From Micromonospora antibiotica (lineage in GTDB: Bacteria; Actinomycetota; Actinomycetes; Mycobacteriales; Micromonosporaceae), in assembly GCF_017599305.1 (NCBI RefSeq), contig NZ_JAGFWR010000018.1, positions 62,001 through 126,000 on the forward strand: a stretch of 64,000 nucleotides of DNA, read 5' to 3'. Under the pieces are notes generated by a model, which saw only the letters and a list, made by a program, of their open reading frames with translations, was not told where the DNA came from and made no database searches. Of the stretch, positions 1 through 8,260 are shown one piece after another; positions within the stretch are counted from its first letter, which is position 1; each line of letters opens with the position of its first letter. The position numbers were made by a program, and so were the translations under genes.

Positions 1-2
1 TC

Positions 3-62
3 GAGGCCACCGACGGTCGGGTCATCGACCAGGAGTGGGCGGGGCTGGGTGGTCCGCGGTGA
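3..62 (+). CDS. C-terminal end of an unidentified protein (partial)
   Basis: Only the last 19 codons and a TGA stop are inside the window; the visible tail reads EATDGRVIDQEWAGLGGPR. The case that this is a real gene end rests on its stop overlapping the GTG start of the next gene (GTGA, 59-62), the usual translational coupling in this genome. Too little is visible to name a family. Confidence 0.5.
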   Translation, partial: EATDGRVIDQEWAGLGGPR

Positions 63-574
63 CCCCGACGGTGCCGCAGCTGTGGGCGGTGTCGGTCGCC
101 GTGGTCGTCGTCGCCCTGGTCGTGGTCTACCTGGTCTGGACGGCGGGCCGGGTCGAGCGGTTGCAGACCCGGGCGGAGTCGGCGGCCCGCGCGCTCGACG
201 CCCATCTGCTGCGCCGGGCCGCCGCCGCCGCGGTGCTGGCCGAGCAGCGACACGGCGTGGAGCTGTACGCGGCGGCGCGGATCGCCCTGGACGCCGTCCC
301 CGAGGAGCGGGAGGCGGCGGAGAACGACCTCACCCGGCAACTGCGGGCGGCCCGGCTGGACCCGGCCGATCCCTCCTGCGGGGCGGTGATCGCGGCGAGC
401 CGGCGGCTGGCGCTGTCCCGGCAGGTGCACACCGACCTGGTGCGGGACGCGCGTAGCGCGCGGAGCCGACCGCTGGTGCGGGTGTGCCGGATGGGCCGCC
501 GCCACCCCTGGCCGCGGTATTTCGACATCGACGACCCCACCCTGGCCCTGCCCGCCGACGTCCCGGCGGGCTGA
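59..574 (+). CDS. Small single-pass membrane protein of unknown function
   Basis: About 171 residues. An N-terminal hydrophobic segment (residues about 6-24, rich in V, A and L) is followed by a mostly helical, Ala/Arg/Glu-rich cytosolic-type region and a short C-terminal tail with a Trp-Pro-Arg-Tyr-Phe stretch. The GTG at 59 is preferred over the ATG at 35 because it overlaps the upstream stop as GTGA and puts the hydrophobic segment at the very N-terminus. The long helical part after one membrane helix is loosely like LemA-type proteins, but I do not see enough to assign that family. Hypothetical membrane protein, translationally coupled to the gene entering from the left. Confidence 0.6.
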   Translation: MTPTVPQLWAVSVAVVVVALVVVYLVWTAGRVERLQTRAESAARALDAHLLRRAAAAAVLAEQRHGVELYAAARIALDAVPEEREAAENDLTRQLRAARLDPADPSCGAVIAASRRLALSRQVHTDLVRDARSARSRPLVRVCRMGRRHPWPRYFDIDDPTLALPADVPAG

Positions 575-843
575 CCGGGGCTGCCGACCGGTGGCTGCCC
601 GACGGTGCGGCCCCTCTCGCGGTGGTGGCCCCGGGTCGCGGTGGTGGCTCGGGTCGCGGTGGCGGGGCCGGGTGGCGGTGGCGGGCGGGTCACCGGGGCG
701 GGCGGCACCGGCCCGGGTCGAGCCGGGGTGACGGGGGCCACAGGGCAGGCCACCGTGGGGCCGATTGGCTGTCGGAGCGGCGTCCGGGGCGTCATAGCAT
801 CAGCCGGAGTCAGCCCCTGAGCACGTCCGAGGAGTGATGGACC

Positions 844-1761
844 ATGTCCGAAACGACGTCCCCGAGCGCCGATGCCCCCCAGGTCCGGGGCACCGCCCGC
901 GTCAAGCGCGGCATGGCCGAGATGCTCAAGGGCGGCGTGATCATGGATGTGGTCACCGCCGAGCAGGCCAGGATCGCCGAGGACGCCGGTGCGGTCGCCG
1001 TCATGGCGCTGGAGCGGGTACCGGCCGACATCCGCGCCCAGGGTGGCGTGTCCCGGATGAGCGACCCGGACATGATCGACGGCATCATCGCGGCCGTGTC
1101 CATCCCGGTGATGGCCAAGGCCCGGATCGGTCACTTCGTCGAGGCGCAGGTCCTGCAGTCCCTCGGCGTCGACTACGTCGACGAGTCCGAGGTGCTCACC
1201 CCGGCCGACTACGCCAACCACATCGACAAGTGGGCGTTCACCGTCCCGTTCGTGTGCGGCGCGACCAACCTGGGTGAGGCGTTGCGTCGGATCACCGAGG
1301 GCGCGGCCATGATCCGCTCCAAGGGCGAGGCGGGCACCGGGGACGTCTCCAACGCCACCATGCACATGCGGCGGATCCGGCAGGAGATCGCCCGGCTCAG
1401 CTCCCTGCCGGCCGACGAGCTGTTCGTCGCTGCCAAGGAGTTGCAGGCCCCGTACGACCTGGTCAAGGAGGTCGCCGAGACGGGCAAGCTGCCGGTGGTC
1501 CTGTTCACCGCCGGCGGCATCGCCACCCCGGCCGATGCCGCGATGATGATGCAGCTCGGCGCGGAGGGCGTCTTCGTCGGTTCCGGCATCTTCAAGTCCG
1601 GCAACCCGGCGCAGCGGGCCGCCGCGATCGTCAAGGCGACCACCTTCCACGACGACCCGGACGTGCTGGCAAAGGTGTCCCGGGGCCTGGGTGAGGCGAT
1701 GGTCGGCATCAACGTCGACGAGATCCCCCAGCCGCACCGGTTGGCCGAGCGCGGTTGGTGA
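844..1761 (+). CDS. pdxS: Pyridoxal 5'-phosphate synthase, lyase/synthase subunit PdxS
   Basis: A 305-residue protein of the PdxS/SNZ family. It makes PLP directly from ribose 5-phosphate, glyceraldehyde 3-phosphate and ammonia in the DXP-independent pathway. The (beta/alpha)8 barrel is full length. Family landmarks are the GGVIMDV strand with Asp35, the VMAKARIGH strand with Lys92 (substrate Schiff-base lysine) and KGEAGTG with Lys160; the 68-residue spacing of the two lysines matches the Bacillus enzyme. The ATG at 844 follows a GAGGAG ribosome site. pdxT lies 44 bp downstream and supplies ammonia, so the two should form the usual 12+12 complex. Confidence 0.97.
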   Translation: MSETTSPSADAPQVRGTARVKRGMAEMLKGGVIMDVVTAEQARIAEDAGAVAVMALERVPADIRAQGGVSRMSDPDMIDGIIAAVSIPVMAKARIGHFVEAQVLQSLGVDYVDESEVLTPADYANHIDKWAFTVPFVCGATNLGEALRRITEGAAMIRSKGEAGTGDVSNATMHMRRIRQEIARLSSLPADELFVAAKELQAPYDLVKEVAETGKLPVVLFTAGGIATPADAAMMMQLGAEGVFVGSGIFKSGNPAQRAAAIVKATTFHDDPDVLAKVSRGLGEAMVGINVDEIPQPHRLAERGW

Positions 1762-1805
1762 GGCGGGGGTCCGGGGCCGCTGCCGGTGGCGCGGGAGGAG
1801 GGGAC

Positions 1806-2411
1806 GTGGGTGGACCGGTGATCGGGGTGCTCGCCCTCCAGGGTGACGTCCGTGAGCATGTTTCCGCCCTCGCCGGGGTCGGTGCGGAGGCCCGTGCGGT
1901 GCGCCGGCCGGCCGAGCTGGACGCGGTCGACGGGCTGGTGATCCCGGGTGGGGAGTCCACCACCATGAGCCGGCTGGTGGACATCTTCGGGCTGCGCGCG
2001 CCGATCGACGAGCGGATCGCCGCCGGGATGCCGGTCTACGGGTCCTGCGCCGGGATGATCATGTTGGCCACCGAGGTGCTGGACGGCCGTCCCGACCAGC
2101 GGGGCTTCGCCGGCATCGCGATGACGGTGCGACGCAACGCGTTCGGTCGGCAGGTCGACTCGTTCGAGGCGCCGGTGGAGATCACCGGGATCGACGGCGG
2201 GCCGTTCCACGCCGTGTTCATCCGCGCCCCCTGGGTCGAGCGGGTCGATGCCGACGTCGAGGTGCTGGGCCGGGTCACCGGGGGTCCAGCCGTCGACCGC
2301 ATCGTCGCCGTCCGCCGGGGCAACCTGGTGGCGACGTCGTTCCATCCGGAGTTGACCGGGGACCTGCGTCTGCACCGTTACTTCGCCGACCTGGTCGGGG
2401 CCGCCCACTGA
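1806..2411 (+). CDS. pdxT: Pyridoxal 5'-phosphate synthase, glutaminase subunit PdxT
   Basis: About 201 residues, a class I glutamine amidotransferase of the PdxT/SNO family. It hydrolyses glutamine and channels ammonia to PdxS. Visible motifs are the N-terminal IGVLALQGDVREH, the PGGESTTM loop, the nucleophile elbow YGSCAGMIML with the catalytic Cys, and the C-terminal SFHPEL with the catalytic His and Glu. The GTG at 1806 is chosen because a strong GGGAGGAGGGG site precedes it and the length fits the family; a reading from 1755 would add 17 Gly/Ala-rich residues. GTG 1818 is a less likely alternative. Confidence 0.95.
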   Translation: MGGPVIGVLALQGDVREHVSALAGVGAEARAVRRPAELDAVDGLVIPGGESTTMSRLVDIFGLRAPIDERIAAGMPVYGSCAGMIMLATEVLDGRPDQRGFAGIAMTVRRNAFGRQVDSFEAPVEITGIDGGPFHAVFIRAPWVERVDADVEVLGRVTGGPAVDRIVAVRRGNLVATSFHPELTGDLRLHRYFADLVGAAH

Positions 2412-2474
2412 GCCGCCCATCTCCCGGCGAAAGGGGCAATTCCTGCGCGGGTTGGTGGCGGTGCCGCGCCGGGT

Positions 2475-2505
2475 GTGACGGCGGGGTGGGTGCTCTCGGT
2501 AGGAT
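2475..2505 (+). promoter_or_regulatory. Probable sigma-70 promoter for yebC
   Basis: In the 208-bp gap between pdxT and yebC, a GTGACG box (2475-2480) is 19 bp upstream of a TAGGAT box (2500-2505). The TAGGAT form of the -10 element is common in GC-rich actinomycetes. It would give a 5' leader of about 105 bases. Confidence 0.4.
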
Positions 2506-2619
2506 TGCCGCGGTTCGGCGCGGGCACTGCCCGTCGCAGCCCTCCAACGCGGCCGGTGCTGGCCCGGAGTCGGCGCGGCCAGCCGACGCGAGGCGTGAGT
2601 CAACAGACGGAGGTACGAG

Positions 2620-3372
2620 ATGTCCGGCCACTCTAAATGGGCGACCACCAAGCACAAGAAGGCCGTCATCGACGCCAAGCGCGGCAAGATGTTCGCCAAG
2701 CTGATCAAGAACGTCGAGGTGGCGGCCCGCACCGGCGGCGGTGACCCGGCCGGTAACCCCACCCTCTTCGACGCCATCCAGAAGGCCAAGAAGAGTTCGG
2801 TCCCGAACGACAACATCGACCGCGCGGTCAAGCGCGGCTCCGGCCTGGAGGCCGGCGGCGCCGACTGGCAGACCATCATGTACGAGGGCTACGGCCCGAG
2901 CGGCGTGGCCATGCTGATCGAGTGCCTGACCGACAACCGCAACCGGGCCGCCACCGAGGTCCGCACGGCGTTGACCCGTAACGGTGGTTCGCTCGCCGAC
3001 GCCGGCTCGGTGTCGTACATGTTCTCCCGCAAGGGCGTGGTGATCGTCCCCAAGGCCGACACCACCGAGGACGACGTGATGATGGCGGTCCTCGATGCCG
3101 GGGCCGAGGAGGTCAACGACCTCGGTGAGGCGTACGAGGTGGTCTCCGAGCCGACCGACCTGATCGCGGTCCGCACCGCCCTGCAGGAGTCCGGGATCGA
3201 GTACGAGTCGGCCGAGTCCGCCCTGATCCCCAGCGTCAACGTGCCGCTGGACGAGGACGGCGCACGCAAGATCTTCAAGCTGATCGACGTGCTGGAGGAC
3301 TGCGACGACGTGCAGAACGTCTACGCCAACTTCGACGTCTCGGACGACGTGATGGCGGCGGTGGACGCCTGA
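2620..3372 (+). CDS. yebC: YebC/PmpR family protein
   Basis: A 250-residue member of the YebC/PmpR (TACO1-like) family. The hallmark N-terminus is MSGHSKWATTKHKKAVIDAK, followed by the GKMFAKLIKN helix and the NDNIDRAVKRG segment; the C-terminal two-thirds carry the conserved MYEGYGPSGVAM and acidic domains. Members have been described as DNA-binding regulators and more recently as ribosome-associated translation factors, so the exact role here is open. The ATG follows a GGAGGTACGAG site. In many actinomycetes this gene sits between pdxT and ruvC; here ruvC is about 19 kb away. Confidence 0.93.
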   Translation: MSGHSKWATTKHKKAVIDAKRGKMFAKLIKNVEVAARTGGGDPAGNPTLFDAIQKAKKSSVPNDNIDRAVKRGSGLEAGGADWQTIMYEGYGPSGVAMLIECLTDNRNRAATEVRTALTRNGGSLADAGSVSYMFSRKGVVIVPKADTTEDDVMMAVLDAGAEEVNDLGEAYEVVSEPTDLIAVRTALQESGIEYESAESALIPSVNVPLDEDGARKIFKLIDVLEDCDDVQNVYANFDVSDDVMAAVDA

Positions 3373-3377
3373 CGGTC

Positions 3378-3992
3378 GTGCCGGCACACCGGTTCCCGCC
3401 GGGCGACGTGGTCGTCCGGCGGGAGATCCTGCGTGGTGAGGTCTGGTTCGGCTGCCCCACCATCTGCGTGGCGGACACCGACGACCTGTTGGCGCTCTAT
3501 CTGCCGCCGGGTGCCGAGTTCGGCTTCCCGGAGCACGGCGAATTCCCCTGCGGTCGGCACCCGTGGCAGACGGCGGGGCACACCGCGTGGTCCGGGCACG
3601 GCAAGCTGATGCTGCACCGCCCGGGCGAGGCGCACTCGGTCGACGTCTTCTGGACCGGGCCGGACCGCACCTTCGCCGGCTGGTACTTCAACCTCCAGGA
3701 CCCGCTGCGGCGTACCCCGATCGGGGTGGACACCCTCGACCACGAGCTGGACCTGTGGTGGGCGGCGGACGCCGACCGGTACGTCTTCAAGGACGTGGAG
3801 CTGTTCGCCCAGCGCCTCGTCGAGGGGCGTTACCCGGGCATGGCGCAGGCGATCCGGGCCGAGGGGGACCGGATCGCCGCGCTGCTCGACGCGGGGCAGC
3901 GGTGGTGGGACGAGGGCTGGGCGCACTGGCGGCCGGAGCCGTCCTGGCCGGTGCCGCAGCTGCCGCCCGGCTGGGCTGCTGTGCCGTGCTGA
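3378..3992 (+). CDS. DUF402 domain protein (FomD-like, possible nucleoside phosphatase)
   Basis: A 204-residue protein with the DUF402 signature FAGWYFNLQDPLRRTPIG followed by DTLDHELDLWW, and an acidic helical C-terminus. DUF402 contains FomD of fosfomycin biosynthesis and some nucleoside di/triphosphate hydrolases; the acidic residues in DTLDHELD would bind the metal. The substrate cannot be told from sequence. The GTG start lies five bases after the yebC stop with no separate ribosome site, so it is probably co-translated with yebC. Confidence 0.85.
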   Translation: MPAHRFPPGDVVVRREILRGEVWFGCPTICVADTDDLLALYLPPGAEFGFPEHGEFPCGRHPWQTAGHTAWSGHGKLMLHRPGEAHSVDVFWTGPDRTFAGWYFNLQDPLRRTPIGVDTLDHELDLWWAADADRYVFKDVELFAQRLVEGRYPGMAQAIRAEGDRIAALLDAGQRWWDEGWAHWRPEPSWPVPQLPPGWAAVPC

Positions 3993-4032
3993 CCTGACCC
4001 GCCCCCGCTAAACCCGGCACTCCCGGACCGTG

Positions 4033-4066
4033 CGACGGGCCCGGCGTGGGTACGCCGGGCCCGTCG
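4033..4066. terminator. GC-rich hairpin between convergent genes
   Basis: Two perfect 15-base arms, CGACGGGCCCGGCGT (4033-4047) and its complement (4052-4066), around a GGGT loop. It lies between the DUF402 gene (plus strand) and the HAAS-domain gene (minus strand), so it can serve both. There is no U-tract on either side, as is usual in actinomycetes. Confidence 0.75.
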
Positions 4067-4079
4067 GGTGCTGGTTCGT

Positions 4080-5027
4080 TCAGCGCGTCTGGCGGCGTGT
4101 CTTCACGGCGCTGTCGATCAGCCCCCAGACCACCACCCCGGCGGCGCTCAGCGCGATGACGACCCCGAGGGTGTCCCGGTTGTCCTGGTCGGCGAGCCAG
4201 CTCAGCCGGTCGGCCAGGGCCGGGTTGAGCAGCCGGTCGGAGAGCGCCAGCCACGCCACCGGCACCGCGAACGCCACGTCGAGCAGGCCCTTCACCCCGA
4301 ACAGCGGCCAGGTCCAGCGTCCGGTCCGGTACTTGACGATTTCGAACACCACGCTGGCGGCCAGTACCACGATCAGCGCCGGCAGCCAGAACGACCACAG
4401 CGCCGGGTCGAGGATCGGGATGTTGCCGCCGTCGGTGTCGTGCACCCACGACTGGTAGTGCTGGAAGGGTAGGTATCCGATGGTCAGCGCCAGCATGGCC
4501 ACCGAGGCGACGGTGTCGGCGAGGGAGACGTCCCGGTGGGTGGGGACGTCGGGGAGCTGGTCGACGGTCCAGCCGGGCATCGTGGTGCCGGGTTGGGCGC
4601 GTTCGATGACGGCGAAGGTCAGGGTGAGCCAGAAGGTGATCTGCACGCCCACCTGCATGGCGACGACGATCCCCCGGCCGATCGCGCCGAAGCCGTTGCC
4701 CTGTGCCACCTCGACGACCACGACGACCGTGCCGACGATCGCCGGGATGAAGCTGAGCAGCAGTTTGAGCAGTCGGAGCCAGACGAGGTAGTAGGTCGGG
4801 CCGATGAGCTGGAGCCGGCGGTCGGTGTACCGGGAGGCCAGCAGGTCCGGGTTGCCCAGTTCGGTGAGCACCTCCCGCTCGGCGGTGGCGGTGTGCTGGC
4901 CGCCGCCGGTGCGGTCCTCGATCATGTCTTCGATCGAGGCGCGCAACTCGGTGGCGATCTCGTCCCGACGCTCGGCGGGCACCGAGCGCAGCGTCGCCGC
5001 GAGGTAGCGGTCGGTCAGGGTGTTCAT
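4080..5027 (-). CDS. HAAS-domain integral membrane protein
   Basis: 315 residues. The N-terminal 50 residues (YLAATLRSVPAERRDEIATE and on) match the HAAS/permease-prefix signalling domain that accompanies PadR regulators in actinobacteria and Firmicutes. Roughly five or six hydrophobic segments follow, for example LLLSFIPAIVGTVVVVVEVA and FWLPALIVVLAASVVFEIVK. The start at 5027 overlaps the PadR stop as ATGA, so the two are translated together. By family context it is likely controlled by, or feeds into, the PadR switch; the transported or sensed ligand is unknown. Confidence 0.85.
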   Translation of the reverse strand: MNTLTDRYLAATLRSVPAERRDEIATELRASIEDMIEDRTGGGQHTATAEREVLTELGNPDLLASRYTDRRLQLIGPTYYLVWLRLLKLLLSFIPAIVGTVVVVVEVAQGNGFGAIGRGIVVAMQVGVQITFWLTLTFAVIERAQPGTTMPGWTVDQLPDVPTHRDVSLADTVASVAMLALTIGYLPFQHYQSWVHDTDGGNIPILDPALWSFWLPALIVVLAASVVFEIVKYRTGRWTWPLFGVKGLLDVAFAVPVAWLALSDRLLNPALADRLSWLADQDNRDTLGVVIALSAAGVVVWGLIDSAVKTRRQTR

Positions 5028-5365
5028 CGGTCGGCTCCTTCGATCAGCCCGGTCACGGAGGTCTGTACGGCGGCGAGGTCGTCGAGCAGGCGGGCCAGCA
5101 CCGTCTCCCCGTCGGCGCTGGTGCGGTAGAACTTGCGCGGCCGGCTCTCCTGGGTGTTCCACTCGCTGGTCAGCAGCCCCTGCTCCTCCAGTCGTCGGAG
5201 CAGGGGATAGAGGGTGTTGGCGTCGACCGGGAAGCCGTGCCCGGTGAGGCGTTGCAGCAGCGCGTAGCCGTAGCCGGGTTGGCGCAGGGCCAGCAGGCTG
5301 GCCACCACCACCGTGCCGCGACGCAGCTCCTGGAGATGGGTCCGCAGGACCTCTTCGTTGACCAT
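5024..5365 (-). CDS. PadR-family transcriptional regulator
   Basis: A 113-residue winged-helix protein. The N-terminal EELRRGTVVVASL-like helix, the GYGYALLQRL motif and the winged-helix core NTLYPLLRRLEEQGLL are typical of PadR subfamily-2 regulators. It is the first gene of a two-gene minus-strand operon with the HAAS membrane protein. A 26-bp inverted repeat covering the start codon and -10 box (5365-5390) is the obvious autoregulatory operator. The promoter geometry implies a leaderless message. Confidence 0.93.
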   Translation of the reverse strand: MVNEEVLRTHLQELRRGTVVVASLLALRQPGYGYALLQRLTGHGFPVDANTLYPLLRRLEEQGLLTSEWNTQESRPRKFYRTSADGETVLARLLDDLAAVQTSVTGLIEGADR

Positions 5366-5402
5366 GTGTCACACTATACTGTGTGACACACACTAATGTC
5401 GA
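5365..5402 (-). promoter_or_regulatory. Leaderless promoter and PadR operator
   Basis: Reading leftwards, TCGACA (5402-5397), an 18-bp spacer and TATAGT (5378-5373) make a good sigma-70 promoter, and the ATG of padR starts 7 bases after the -10 box. A perfect inverted repeat, TGTGTCACAC (5365-5374) and GTGTGACACA (5381-5390) with a 6-base spacer, encloses the -10 box and touches the start codon. A repressor bound there would block transcription initiation directly. Confidence 0.75.
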
Positions 5403-5437
5403 GCACGACAGCAATGTTGGCGATGCCACCATGCGAA

Positions 5438-5470
5438 CCGGGGCGTCGGGGAGAGCCCCCGACGCCCCGG
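5438..5470 (-). terminator. Hairpin terminator of the secreted-protein gene
   Basis: Perfect 14-base arms (5438-5451 and 5457-5470, CCGGGGCGTCGGGG and complement) around a 5-base loop, 13 bases past the stop of the minus-strand gene at 5484. Confidence 0.75.
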
Positions 5471-5483
5471 CCCGGACCGGCGG

Positions 5484-6074
5484 TCAGCAGGAGTGGCCCT
5501 GGCGGAAGGCCCGCTCGACGTGATCCGCCAGCCCGACCTGGAAGTAGCCGACACCCGACCGGATCGGGTGCCCGGTGAACAGCTCGACCCGGTTGCCGAA
5601 CCGCACCAGGTAGGCCGTGGCGTCCCCGGCGTCGTTGTGGATCAGCGCGCCCCGCGGACCGTAGATCTGCTCCAGTTCGGCCCAGGACATGCCCACCGAC
5701 GCCCCGGACGGTGAGCGGGGCGGTGCGGTGGCCGTGCCCACCTCGACCAGCCGCCCGTTGCGGAAGGCCACCATGATCACGCCGGCCCACTCACCGGTGA
5801 CGCCGGCCGTGACCACGCCCTCGCAGTCGAGGGCCGTCCAGTCGATCAGTCCGGCCGAGGTGAGCCGGGTCAGTGACGCCCCGATCCGGAACGGTCCCGC
5901 CCCCCGGACGCTGAGCAGGTCGGTGTTGCCGGCCGGGCGGTCCGGCGAGAGGGCCACGGTGGTGCCGGGCGCGACCCCGGGGCCCGGCCCGGCGGCCCCG
6001 GCGGGGCCGGCCGGGAAGACGGCGGCGGCCACGGCCAGCACGCCGGTGAGCAGGATGGTGGGAAGACGACGCAT
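5484..6074 (-). CDS. Secreted protein of unknown function
   Basis: 196 residues with a clear Sec signal peptide: MRRL, a hydrophobic core PTILLTGVLAVAAAVFP and an Ala-X-Ala site near AGPAGAAG. The mature part has a helix-turn segment GPFRIGASLTRLTSAGLIDW, two Cys (one in LDCEGVV, one near the end in QGHSC) that could form a disulfide, and a second GMSWAELEQIYGPRG repeat-like element. The two GxSxxxL units resemble small secreted actinobacterial proteins of unknown role. An AAGGAG ribosome site precedes the ATG. Monocistronic. Confidence 0.75.
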   Translation of the reverse strand: MRRLPTILLTGVLAVAAAVFPAGPAGAAGPGPGVAPGTTVALSPDRPAGNTDLLSVRGAGPFRIGASLTRLTSAGLIDWTALDCEGVVTAGVTGEWAGVIMVAFRNGRLVEVGTATAPPRSPSGASVGMSWAELEQIYGPRGALIHNDAGDATAYLVRFGNRVELFTGHPIRSGVGYFQVGLADHVERAFRQGHSC

Positions 6075-6218
6075 GACGGCACTCCTTCGCAGGTACGGGT
6101 CTGTCGTGCTGTTGGTCTCCGCCCGGCCGGATTCCGTTCGTCGTTTTCCTGACAGGTCCCGGATGCCCCGGACGCCGACAGCGGTCGATGCCGGTTACCG
6201 TGCGGTGGGGGTGGGGCG

Positions 6219-7715
6219 ATGAGCACTCCGGCGTGGATCGGCTCCTACCGGATCGAGCGGCTGCTCGGCGTGGGCTCCTTCGCGACCGTCTGGCTCGGCC
6301 ACGACCCGGTCCTCGACTCCCGGGTGGCGATCAAGGTGCTCGCCGAGAACTGGAGCCACGACCTGCGGGTACGGGAACGCTTCCGGGACGAGGCCCGGCT
6401 GCTGCGGCGACTCGACCACCCCCGGCTGGCGCGGGTGCACGCGGTCGGTGAACTGCCCGACGGCCGACCGTACGCGGTGCTGGCCCTGGCCGACGGCGGC
6501 AGTCTGCGGGACCGCCTGGCCGCCGGACCGCTGCCGGTGCCGGTGGCCCTGGCCCTGCTCGACGAGATCGCCGCCGGGGTCGCCGTGCTGCACCGCCAGC
6601 GGGTGGTGCACCGCGACCTCACCCCGGGCAACGTGCTCTTCACCTCGACCGCCGACGGCGAGCGGGTGGTCATCGCCGATCTGGGGCTGGCCAAGGCGCT
6701 CGCCGCCGCCTCCGGGCTGACCGCTCGCGCCGGCACCCCCGGCTACATGGCGCCCGAGCAGGACGATCCCCTCGCCGTGGTGGACACCCGCAGCGACGTG
6801 TTCGGGCTGGGTCGGCTCGGCCTGCGGCTGCTCGGCGGCCCCGACCAGCGCGTGGCCGGGGTGCCCGCGCCGGTGGCGGCGGTACTGCGGCGGGCCACCG
6901 CACCCCGCCCCGCCGACCGTCACTGCGACGCGGACGCCTTCCGGGCGGCGCTACGCCAAGCCATCCGCCGGCCCGGCGACCCGGGCCCGGCGGGAGCACT
7001 GCCACCGGGGACCGGGTCCGCCGACGACGCGCCCCGCCCCGACCCGGCCGGCCGCGCTCTCCACCGTGACCGCGCCGACCACGCCGACCACGCCGACCGC
7101 ACCGACCGCGCGGGTCGGGCGGATCGGGTGGTGGCGGGGCCGTCGGGGTTCCGGCGGGGAGCGGCCCACCGGCTCCGCCTGGTCGGGGCCGCTGCCCTGG
7201 TGCTCGTCGCGGTGGGGGCGGCCGCGGGCGACGCGGGTGCCCCGGCGCCGGACGCCGGGCGAGGCCGCAGCGGCCCGGTGAGCGTCACCCTGCCGGCCGG
7301 CTGGCGGGCCGCCGGGACGGGCTGGGCCGGCCGGTACGACGAGCGGGGGCGGCTCGAACCGGCGCTGGTCGTCTCGCCCGACCCCGGCCGGTGGGCGACC
7401 GACCCGACGGTGCCCGGGGCCTTCGTCGGGCTCTCCGCCGGCCTGGCCCGGCAGACCACCCCGGCGGACTTCGTCGCGCAACGCCCGCACGCCGACTGCG
7501 TGGCCGGGCCCGTGCGGCGCACCCGGCGGGGCGGCGTGGAGTGGGTGGTCGCCGGGTTCAGCTGCCCGGCGGGGCGTCCGGTGCTGGTCGAGGCGGCGGC
7601 CCGCGCCGGCCGCGACGGGCTGCTCTATGCGCAGATCGTCCCGCCCCCGGGCAGCGGGCCGGAGTTCGTCGACACGCTGCTGGCCGGGGTGCGGGTCCGC
7701 CCGGCCGACGGTTAG
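6219..7715 (+). CDS. Membrane serine/threonine protein kinase (PknB-like)
   Basis: 498 residues. The kinase domain (about 10-255) has the glycine loop LGVGSFATVW, the ATP lysine Lys39 in VAIK, the catalytic loop HRDLTPGN with Asp133, and the metal-binding Asp154 in ADLG (the usual DFG is DLG, common in bacterial kinases), followed by GTPGYMAPEQ. A Pro/Asp/Arg-rich linker leads to one membrane helix at about 318-338 and an extracellular domain of about 150 residues with two Cys. The external part has no PASTA repeats, so its ligand is unknown. The stop overlaps by four bases with the convergent lipoprotein gene. Confidence 0.93.
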   Translation: MSTPAWIGSYRIERLLGVGSFATVWLGHDPVLDSRVAIKVLAENWSHDLRVRERFRDEARLLRRLDHPRLARVHAVGELPDGRPYAVLALADGGSLRDRLAAGPLPVPVALALLDEIAAGVAVLHRQRVVHRDLTPGNVLFTSTADGERVVIADLGLAKALAAASGLTARAGTPGYMAPEQDDPLAVVDTRSDVFGLGRLGLRLLGGPDQRVAGVPAPVAAVLRRATAPRPADRHCDADAFRAALRQAIRRPGDPGPAGALPPGTGSADDAPRPDPAGRALHRDRADHADHADRTDRAGRADRVVAGPSGFRRGAAHRLRLVGAAALVLVAVGAAAGDAGAPAPDAGRGRSGPVSVTLPAGWRAAGTGWAGRYDERGRLEPALVVSPDPGRWATDPTVPGAFVGLSAGLARQTTPADFVAQRPHADCVAGPVRRTRRGGVEWVVAGFSCPAGRPVLVEAAARAGRDGLLYAQIVPPPGSGPEFVDTLLAGVRVRPADG

Positions 7716-8260
7716 ACCACCACCACCGTGACCGGATATGTCTTGCCGCCCTGCGGGATGGTCACCTGCACCGTGCCGGAGTGGACGAAGCGGATGTCCA
7801 CCACCCCGGCCTCGTAGTGGCTGGAGACCAGGTCCTCCCGGTCCACCTCGACCTCGCCGGGCCCGATCCCCTGGATGCGGAGCACCCCGCCGACGCTCAG
7901 GCAGAGCGACTTCAACAGGGCCAACTCGGTGTCGGAGACCACCAGGTCGTAGCGGACCGGGCCGAGGCAGGCCTGCGGCCGGGGGCTCGTCGACGGCGGG
8001 CGGGTGCCGGCGGTCGGGGTCCGGCGTGGCGGCGAGGGGGTGTGCCGGGCCGACGGCGCGCTGACGGCGCTGACGACCGGGCCGGCCGAGGTGGGTGCCG
8101 CCGTGGTCGGGGCGGTCGGGGCGGTCGGGGTCGCGGGGGCGGCCGTCGGGGTCGGCGACCGGACCGGCAGCGGCGCGACCGGGGTCGGTCCGCAGGCCGT
8201 CACGGGTACGAGCGCCAGCAGGGTGATCAGCAGCCGGCCCGGCCGGGGGCGCTCACTCAC
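7712..8260 (-). CDS. Lipoprotein of unknown function
   Basis: 182 residues. A signal sequence ends in a lipobox-like VTACGPT (Cys23), so the protein should be lipid-anchored outside the membrane. A Pro/Thr/Ala-rich linker (about 25-95) is followed by a compact C-terminal domain of about 85 residues containing two Cys (QACLGP and KSLCLS) and beta-rich segments such as GTVQVTIPQGGKTYPVTVVV. The start overlaps the stop of the upstream sigma-factor gene by eight bases, so both are on one transcript and the lipoprotein may act in the same response. No similarity to known anti-sigma factors is visible. Confidence 0.8.
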   Translation of the reverse strand: MSERPRPGRLLITLLALVPVTACGPTPVAPLPVRSPTPTAAPATPTAPTAPTTAAPTSAGPVVSAVSAPSARHTPSPPRRTPTAGTRPPSTSPRPQACLGPVRYDLVVSDTELALLKSLCLSVGGVLRIQGIGPGEVEVDREDLVSSHYEAGVVDIRFVHSGTVQVTIPQGGKTYPVTVVVV